Shown here: in pieces, positions 26,019 to 32,217 of the stretch
Layout: each line of letters starts with the position of its first letter
Numbering within the stretch: the stretch's first letter is position 1
DNA from: an uncultured Bacteroidales bacterium
Lineage (GTDB): Bacteria > Bacteroidota > Bacteroidia > Bacteroidales > P3
Direction of reading: 5' to 3'
NCBI GenBank assembly: GCA_947165345.1
Contig: CAMVAA010000011.1
Span: 1 to 32,217, forward strand
DNA length: 32,217 bases
Made by a program: the position numbers and the translations under genes
The notes under the pieces: generated by a model
Database searches by the model: none
Seen by the model: the letters and a program-made list of their open reading frames with translations, nothing else
What the model was told of the DNA's origin: nothing

Positions 26019-27527
26019 ATGAAAAACAAGACCCTTATCATAGTAGCCTTCGCCCTCCTCGCTTCAGGTGTGGCACACGGTCAGTTCAACGAGACCAACA
26101 ACCTCTTCTACCACACCTTCCGCACCCCGCAGAGCAACCGCCTCAACCCGGCGTTCTTCCCGAACAAGAACACCTTCTACATGAACATACTCTCCCTCGA
26201 CGTGCAGTTTGGCTCCCCGCTCGCCATAGGTGACATAATCAAGCCCGAAACACAAAGTGACGGGAGCAAAATCAACGTCGTCGACATCACCGGTATGCTC
26301 GACCAGCTGACGATAGAGAATCGCTTCCGCTTCGGATTGGACGTGGACCTCTTGAACATCGGTTTCAAGGTCCACAACACCTTCTTCAACGTGGGCGCCC
26401 GATTGAACACCGACATCAACATCGGTTTGCCGATAGACGTCATCAACTTCTTACGCCAGGGCAATGTCCGCACGGTTAACGGTGTGGATGTGCCTGTCGA
26501 GGAGACTGTGCTTGCCGGAAGCAACATCTTCAATGCCCAGATGTTCGGCGAGTTCAGCCTCGGAGCCGGCCATCACTTCGAAGCCCTCAACCTCACCGTC
26601 GGCGCACGCGCGAAGCTGCTCTACGGCATCATGAACCTCAACCTCGACAACACACGCGTCGTCGTCAACACCTACGGTGACAACTTCGACCGCGTCAAAC
26701 TCGACGCTTACTACGAAGTTCAGGCCGCGTCGGTAGTGCCCTTCAACACGGAAGACGACAAGCTCAGCATCGCCATGCCCGGCATCAGTGACATCCTCAG
26801 CTTCAAGAACGCCAACATGGGACTTGCTTTCGACGTCGGAGCCAAGTACGACATGGGCCCCTTCTCGTTCAGCGTGGCCATCCTCGACATCAGCCCCGGA
26901 ATCCACTGGAAGAACAACGTAGGCACAATAACCCCGCAGAACGGACACGACACCATGACGCTGACCGGCGTGAATGTCAGCGACGTCTTCAACGGTGGCG
27001 AGATGAACACCGACACCCTCGTCGCCAGCCTGAAGGAATTCGTCGAAAACCTCAAGCCCAAGTTCAACCTCGGCGGCGACTACTGGTACAGCATTCCCAC
27101 CCGCATCAACGTCGGCGCCAGCTACAGCTTTGCCAAGATGTTCCGCGCCGGCTTCCTCTTCCACGGCCAGCTCGACAAAGGCCTCCTCCCCAAGAAAATC
27201 ACTACCGCCGACGGCAATGTCATAACCCCGGAGAACACCTTCCGCTGGAACTCCACCTTCTCGTTCGGCGTCAACGTCTTCAACTGGATGGAAGTCATCG
27301 CCGCCTCCTCCATCGTCTCCGACGGAGTCAGCAAGTTCAACTTCGTCGACAACTGCCTGAACCCCGGCGTCGGCATCATCCTCACCCCCGCCACCGTCCT
27401 TCAGCTCTACGTGATGGCAGACTACGTCAGCAGCCTGTACGTCACCAAAGCCAAAGCCGCCAACCTCAAATTCGGCCTGAACGTCCTCATCGGAAACGGC
27501 GGAGGAAAACGCGTATCGAGAAACTAA
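26019..27527 (+). CDS. Outer-membrane beta-barrel protein, DUF5723-like
   Basis: Signal peptide; FNETNNLFYHTFRTPQSNRLNPAFFPNKNTFYMNILSLDVQF is characteristic; family assignment from memory. Confidence 0.72.
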   Translation: MKNKTLIIVAFALLASGVAHGQFNETNNLFYHTFRTPQSNRLNPAFFPNKNTFYMNILSLDVQFGSPLAIGDIIKPETQSDGSKINVVDITGMLDQLTIENRFRFGLDVDLLNIGFKVHNTFFNVGARLNTDINIGLPIDVINFLRQGNVRTVNGVDVPVEETVLAGSNIFNAQMFGEFSLGAGHHFEALNLTVGARAKLLYGIMNLNLDNTRVVVNTYGDNFDRVKLDAYYEVQAASVVPFNTEDDKLSIAMPGISDILSFKNANMGLAFDVGAKYDMGPFSFSVAILDISPGIHWKNNVGTITPQNGHDTMTLTGVNVSDVFNGGEMNTDTLVASLKEFVENLKPKFNLGGDYWYSIPTRINVGASYSFAKMFRAGFLFHGQLDKGLLPKKITTADGNVITPENTFRWNSTFSFGVNVFNWMEVIAASSIVSDGVSKFNFVDNCLNPGVGIILTPATVLQLYVMADYVSSLYVTKAKAANLKFGLNVLIGNGGGKRVSRN

Positions 27528-27537
27528 CAACTACTGA

Positions 27538-28842
27538 ATGAACATAATCGCAATCGTAGGCCGCCCCAACGTGGGCAAGTCCACCCTCTTCAACCGCCTC
27601 ACCCAGTCCCGCGACGCAATAGTCGACCCCACCAGCGGCGTCACCCGCGACCGCCAGTACGGCCACTCGGACTGGAACGGGAAGCACTTCTCCATCATAG
27701 ACACCGGAGGCTACGTGATGGGTGGCGACGACCAATTCGAAGAGGAAATCCGCAAACAGGTGGCCCTTGCCGTCGACGAAGCCGACGTAATACTCTTCCT
27801 CTGCGACGCCCGCGAAGGGCTCACCCCGATGGACGAAGACGTGGCCGACATGCTCCGCCGCTGTCCCAAACCCGTCGTGCTGGCTGTGAACAAGGTGGAC
27901 AACTCCGCCCAGATGGAGACCCTTCCGGAATTCTACAGCCTCGGCCTCGGCGACCCCTACCCTATCGCCGGCATCACAGGCAGCGGCACCGGCGACCTGC
28001 TGGACGCCCTCGTCAAAGACTTCGCCGAAGGCGAGGAGAACCCGACAGACGGACTGCCGCGAATAGCCGTCGTGGGGCGCCCCAATGTCGGCAAGAGCTC
28101 CTTCATAAACACCATCACCGGCCAGCAGCGCTCCGTCGTGACCCCCATAGCCGGCACCACCCGCGACTCCATCTACACCCGGTACAACCTCTTCGGATTC
28201 GACTTCAACTTCGTCGACACCGCCGGACTGCGCCGCAAGAGCAAGGTGTCGGAGGACATCGAGTTCTACTCCGTCATGCGGTCGGTACGCGCCATCGAGG
28301 CCGCCGACGTGTGCATACTCATGCTCGACGCCAGCCAGGGGCTCGAACAGCAGGACCTGAACATCTTCTCCCTCGCCCAGCGCAACCACAAGGGCATCGT
28401 CGTCGTCGTCAACAAATGGGACCTCGTGGATAAGGACAACAACACCCACCGCGACTTCGAGAACCTCATCCGCGAACGCATAGCCCCTTTCAGCGACGTT
28501 CCCATCATCTTCACGTCGGTCATCAACAAACAGCGCATCTTCAAGGTCCTCGAGACCGCGCGACAGGTCTACCAAGCCCGCAGCCGGCACATCTCCACCG
28601 CCGAGCTCAACGACAAGCTGCTCCCCATCGTGAAAGAGCAGAACCCGCCGCCCTCGGTAAAAGGTAAATGGGTGAAGATAAAATACATCACCCAGCTCCC
28701 CACCCCCTACCCCCAGTTCGTATTCTTCTGCAACCTGCCGCAGTACGTACGCGACCCCTACAAACGCTTCGTGGAGAACCGCATGCGCGAGCTGTGGGAC
28801 TTCAACGGGGTCCCCATGTCGATTTTCTTCAGGGCCAAGTGA
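27538..28842 (+). CDS. der: Ribosome biogenesis GTPase Der (EngA), two GTPase domains
   Basis: [18 protein letters not shown] and [23 protein letters not shown] and [13 protein letters not shown] domain at the C-terminus. Confidence 0.97.
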   Translation: MNIIAIVGRPNVGKSTLFNRLTQSRDAIVDPTSGVTRDRQYGHSDWNGKHFSIIDTGGYVMGGDDQFEEEIRKQVALAVDEADVILFLCDAREGLTPMDEDVADMLRRCPKPVVLAVNKVDNSAQMETLPEFYSLGLGDPYPIAGITGSGTGDLLDALVKDFAEGEENPTDGLPRIAVVGRPNVGKSSFINTITGQQRSVVTPIAGTTRDSIYTRYNLFGFDFNFVDTAGLRRKSKVSEDIEFYSVMRSVRAIEAADVCILMLDASQGLEQQDLNIFSLAQRNHKGIVVVVNKWDLVDKDNNTHRDFENLIRERIAPFSDVPIIFTSVINKQRIFKVLETARQVYQARSRHISTAELNDKLLPIVKEQNPPPSVKGKWVKIKYITQLPTPYPQFVFFCNLPQYVRDPYKRFVENRMRELWDFNGVPMSIFFRAK

Positions 28843-28903
28843 GGGGAGTGGCATGTTTTTTGCGATAGACAGAACAAAGACAAACAAACAAAAATAGCAA
28901 GCA

Positions 28904-29212
28904 ATGAAAGTAACAGAACAGAATTTCGACGAGCTGCTCGGCCAGAGCCTCCCCGTCATGGTTGATTTCGGCGCCACGTGGTGCGGTCCCTGCAAAGCCC
29001 TTGCGCCTCGCGTAGAAGAGGTGGAAAAAGAATTCGAAGGACGCGCCGTTGTCGGCACCGCCGACGTTGACGAGTGCTCCGACCTCGCCGCCCGCTTCCG
29101 TATCCGCAACGTGCCCACCGTGCTCTTCTTCAAAGGCGGTGAGCTGAAAGACAAATGCGTAGGCCTGGTGGCCAAGGAGACCCTCACCGAGAAGCTCAAC
29201 GCACTGCTTTAG
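28904..29212 (+). CDS. trxA: Thioredoxin
   Basis: VDFGATWCGPCKALAPRVEEV...RIRNVPTVLFFKGG; 102 aa. Confidence 0.95.
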   Translation: MKVTEQNFDELLGQSLPVMVDFGATWCGPCKALAPRVEEVEKEFEGRAVVGTADVDECSDLAARFRIRNVPTVLFFKGGELKDKCVGLVAKETLTEKLNALL

Positions 29213-30138
29213 TGGACCAATCACAGATTTCGCGCTACAAATCGCTGGACTTTTATGCCCGCCAGGTGGTAGAAGGATTCATCACCGGCAGGCATAAAAG
29301 TCCTTTTCACGGTTTCTCGGTGGAGTTCTCCGACTATCGGCAGTACAACCCCGGGGAGAGTACGCGCAACATAGACTGGCACCTCTATGGTCGTACGGAC
29401 CGCCTGTATGTGAAGCAGTTCGAGGAGGAGACCAACCTACGGTGCCAGATTCTTCTCGACCAGAGCAGCTCGATGCTCTTTCCGCTGGAGGGGCACGGCT
29501 ACATAGAGCGGCCGAACAAGCTCACCTTTTCGGCCTATGCCGCCGCCGTGCTGATAGAGTTGCTGCACCGCCAACGCGACGCCTTCGGGCTGACGCTTTT
29601 CTCGTCGACAATCGACGAGCAGACGCCCTGCCGCAGCAACGGCGTCCACCAGCAGCACCTACTGGGTGTGCTTGACGGCCTTCTGCAACCCGTGGACAAG
29701 AACCACAGGCCCCAGCGGACCACCTCCATCGCCCCCACCCTTCACCTCGCTGCCGAGCAGCTGCACCGCCGGTCGCTGGTGGTCATCTTCACCGACGCCT
29801 TTGTGAAAGAGGGGGAGCACGAGGAGCTCTTCGACGCGCTGCGCCACATGAGGCACAACCGCCACGAGGTGGTCATCTTCCACACGTTCCACCGCTCGCA
29901 CGAGCTGCAGCTCGACTACGGCTCGCAGCCGCACCGTTTCATAGACTTGGAAAGCGGGCGTGAGCTGCGTCTGCATCCGCAGCAGGTGGCCGAGGCTTAC
30001 CGCGCCGAGATGGAGCGGCAGCAGCAGGAGCTGCAGCGGCGTGCCATACAATACGGCATAGACTATGTCCCGGTGGATGTGGAACAAGGATTTCACCAGA
30101 TAATACTGCCCTTCCTGCTTCGGCGGAGCAAGATGTGA
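29212..30138 (+). CDS. DUF58 domain protein with VWA-like fold, GTG start
   Basis: From GTG at 29212 (TAGTG overlap with trxA): VDQSQISRYKSLDFYARQVVEGFITGRHKSPFHGFSVEFSDYRQYNPGESTRNIDWHLYGRTDRLYVKQFEEE...LLDQSSSM. Confidence 0.9.
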   Translation: MDQSQISRYKSLDFYARQVVEGFITGRHKSPFHGFSVEFSDYRQYNPGESTRNIDWHLYGRTDRLYVKQFEEETNLRCQILLDQSSSMLFPLEGHGYIERPNKLTFSAYAAAVLIELLHRQRDAFGLTLFSSTIDEQTPCRSNGVHQQHLLGVLDGLLQPVDKNHRPQRTTSIAPTLHLAAEQLHRRSLVVIFTDAFVKEGEHEELFDALRHMRHNRHEVVIFHTFHRSHELQLDYGSQPHRFIDLESGRELRLHPQQVAEAYRAEMERQQQELQRRAIQYGIDYVPVDVEQGFHQIILPFLLRRSKM

Positions 30139-30149
30139 GGGGGTGGTGA

Positions 30150-31079
30150 CTACCGCCGCGTCATGCGGCGGAAATAGAATATCAGGAGCACCATCAAGAA
30201 GACCAGTGCGCCGAGAATGACCCAGAAGGCCGTGGTGTTGGCCAGGAAGGGGAAGTCGACATTCATTCCGAAGAAACCAGTCACCAGCGTCAGCGGGAGC
30301 ATGATGGTGTTGAAATAGGTCAGCACCCGCATGATGTCGTTGGTGCGGTTGGTCAGCAAGGAGTCGAAGGTGTGGGAGAGGCCTTCGATGAGTTCGCCGA
30401 AGTCCTCGATGGAGTCGAACATCTTCTGATATTGGTCGAGGATATTGCCCCAGTAGTCTTCCATGTCTATCAGCTCGGGGTCGACAAAGCCCTTGATGCC
30501 GCCGCTTTCGAACATGTGGAGGACCCGCAGTTGCGGGCGGAACGTGGTGTTGAGCAGAATCACATTGCGGCGGGTGACGGAGATCTGCTCGATGATGGAG
30601 CGGGCGCGGCGGTTGAAGATGTCGTAGTTGATGAGGTCCACTTCGGCGCCGACACGCTGCACGAGGGTGTTGGTTTCGAGCATGAGTCGGTTGAGGATGT
30701 TGTAGAGGAGCTGGTCGCTGGTGGACATCATGGCGATGGTGTCTTCGTCGCCGTCGGCGAGGTCGTCCTGAATCTCGTCGAAGAACTTCTTCACCACCCA
30801 GTGGGCCTTGCCGACGGTGATGATGTAGTCGCGGCCCCAGAAAATCTTCACCTCGCGGATGCGGATGAATTTGTTGCCTTTGTCGAAATAGGGGAAGTGG
30901 AGAATAAGGAAATAGTAGTCGTCGTATTCGTCTATCTTGGGACGCTGGTTCACGCTGCGGCAGTCCTCGATGTCGAGGGGGTGGAAATGGAACTCGTTGA
31001 GCAGGACACCGTAGTCAGATTCGCTCGGATTGGTAATGTCGAGCCATCTAAGCGCCTTGAACTGGATTGTTTCTATCAT
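30150..31079 (-). CDS. corA: CorA-family Mg2+/Co2+ transporter
   Basis: C-terminal TMs with GMN motif: PLTLVTGFFGMNVDFPFL...FWVILGALVFLMVLLIFYFRRMTRR. Confidence 0.93.
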   Translation of the reverse strand: MIETIQFKALRWLDITNPSESDYGVLLNEFHFHPLDIEDCRSVNQRPKIDEYDDYYFLILHFPYFDKGNKFIRIREVKIFWGRDYIITVGKAHWVVKKFFDEIQDDLADGDEDTIAMMSTSDQLLYNILNRLMLETNTLVQRVGAEVDLINYDIFNRRARSIIEQISVTRRNVILLNTTFRPQLRVLHMFESGGIKGFVDPELIDMEDYWGNILDQYQKMFDSIEDFGELIEGLSHTFDSLLTNRTNDIMRVLTYFNTIMLPLTLVTGFFGMNVDFPFLANTTAFWVILGALVFLMVLLIFYFRRMTRR

Positions 31080-31086
31080 TTCCTGG

Positions 31087-31093
31087 CCTCCTT
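31087..31093 (-). promoter_or_regulatory. Perfect Shine-Dalgarno AAGGAGG upstream of corA
   Basis: CCTCCTT on + = AAGGAGG on -, 7 nt before the corA ATG. Confidence 0.65.
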
Positions 31094-31158
31094 GAATTTG
31101 TGGTTGAGTGACTGACAGGCAGTGTACTACATCTTATATTCCTCTCTTTTTGACCCTG

Positions 31159-31166
31159 CAAAGATA
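31159..31166 (-). promoter_or_regulatory. Bacteroidetes-type -7 element TATCTTTG upstream of corA
   Basis: CAAAGATA on + = TATCTTTG on -. Confidence 0.6.
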
Positions 31167-31261
31167 CATATTTTTTTTGATTGTCGCCACAGAAACGACA
31201 AAAATATCCGATGCGCCGGCCTCGGTTTTCTTTTTTTTTGCGGAGGATGGGATTTTATTCT

Positions 31262-31269
31262 TATATTTG
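31262..31269 (+). promoter_or_regulatory. Bacteroidetes-type -7 element TATATTTG with TTTG -33 element at 31237-31240
   Basis: TTTG N21 TATATTTG upstream of the last gene. Confidence 0.65.
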
Positions 31270-31361
31270 CAGTGTTAAACACAAACCTGAACGCTATGAA
31301 TAATAACAATAAGACACTCACATGCAGGGGGTTGTATCTGGACAGGATTTATAATACGCGT

Positions 31362-32217
31362 ATGAAACGTTTAGTTATATACATCATTTTAATGTACAGT
31401 GCTTTATGCCATGGATTGCTGGCACAAGATACGATTCCGGAGTACTATCAATATTACTATTATCAGTGGGTGGACGACAGCAGTGCGGTCTGCACGCATG
31501 ATGGGTGGGATTGTTACAGAGATTTTTGGCGTCACTCTGCCACATACCCACATCCGAATCCATATATAAATGTGGGTTATACTGAGGCAACCGAAGAAAA
31601 AGCCTATCTGTATAATACAACCGACACCTTGGAAATCATAGGTCTCGCCATGATGGCAGACGATGGTCGGTATAATCGCAATCACGACATTTCGTACGAC
31701 AGTATAATGGCATTGGACACCTTTCCTTACTCATTATGCATTTATAAACCAGCACCCGATGGAGAAATGAGGCTGCTACAATGTCTTCCTGTGGATTTAA
31801 GTGTCGAAAAATGGTATATGCATGTTAGAGGGATGGCCTTGGGAATGGTGCCGCCCAGCGATTTCGGCAGCGATATTTATTTTCCGGTATATGAAGTATA
31901 TTTCGACTCTTCGTTTAAGCTGACTGACTCTTTCTATGTTTCGCTCAGACGTGCCCATGAGTATGGTAATCCCGGCATTATACATTTCTGGGCAATGGAA
32001 CTGACTGAATCCCACTGGAATTACTTATATGACCAAGAAGAAACTCACAGAATGCCCATTTCAAAATATAAACTAAGGCTGTTCCCACCTGACTACAACA
32101 CATGGTACAGCGGGGAATTCTATGGTGCTGCATACGTGATGCCGATAGTGCGGAGGGCGGGGGACACTTGTCCGGAGGTGAGGGAGTTGAGGTACAGCGT
32201 GCTGGCGCAGGACGGGG
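31362..32217 (+). CDS. Exported hypothetical protein, 3' end beyond the window
   Basis: From ATG 31362 (in-frame ATG also at 31296): MKRLVIYIILMYSALCHGLLAQDTIPEYYQYYYYQWVDDSSAVCTHDGW...; open to the window end, hence missing from the ORF track. Confidence 0.75.
   Translation, partial: MKRLVIYIILMYSALCHGLLAQDTIPEYYQYYYYQWVDDSSAVCTHDGWDCYRDFWRHSATYPHPNPYINVGYTEATEEKAYLYNTTDTLEIIGLAMMADDGRYNRNHDISYDSIMALDTFPYSLCIYKPAPDGEMRLLQCLPVDLSVEKWYMHVRGMALGMVPPSDFGSDIYFPVYEVYFDSSFKLTDSFYVSLRRAHEYGNPGIIHFWAMELTESHWNYLYDQEETHRMPISKYKLRLFPPDYNTWYSGEFYGAAYVMPIVRRAGDTCPEVRELRYSVLAQDG

Noticed and set aside
27487-29199. 570-aa minus ORF antisense to der and trxA
   Set aside because: Shadow ORF; crosses several well-supported + strand gene boundaries.

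Overview
This 32.2 kb window looks like a moderately GC-rich Bacteroidales chromosome segment. Supporting signs are TAnnTTTG-type promoters, FKBP, ExbB/ExbD and DUF5723-like families, and a FatA-like acyl-ACP thioesterase. It is mostly densely packed housekeeping genes: terC-like (partial), two half-size chromate transporter genes, priA, aroC (convergent with priA), FKBP-type PPIase, butyrate kinase, an ExbB-hypothetical-ExbD-ExbD cluster, polyprenyl synthetase, TPR protein, membrane pyrophosphatase hppA, a secreted hypothetical, dxs, acyl-ACP thioesterase, argS, tpiA, a LolC/E-type permease, an orphan sensor histidine kinase, a lipoprotein plus DUF5723-like pair, der, trxA, DUF58, corA and a partial secreted hypothetical. 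I found no rRNA, tRNA, CRISPR array, IS element or prophage. I did not find a convincing new multi-gene defence or mobile system. The most unusual signals are non-coding. (1) A 52-bp tandem repeat with competing nested hairpins lies downstream of dxs. (2) Degenerate 7-bp tandem repeats occur at three loci, one of which forms the stop codon of the thioesterase gene. (3) A 117-nt G-free tract with G-quadruplex potential on the opposite strand sits where a histidine kinase start codon should be, and no ATG/GTG/TTG is available upstream of its first TM helix. (4) An identical 33-bp (TCTCTACCCC)-type repeat occurs at two loci about 13 kb apart. (5) Three genes have perfect or near-perfect Shine-Dalgarno sequences in a lineage that generally does not rely on them. 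All calls come from reading the sequence and translations only; no database searches were run.
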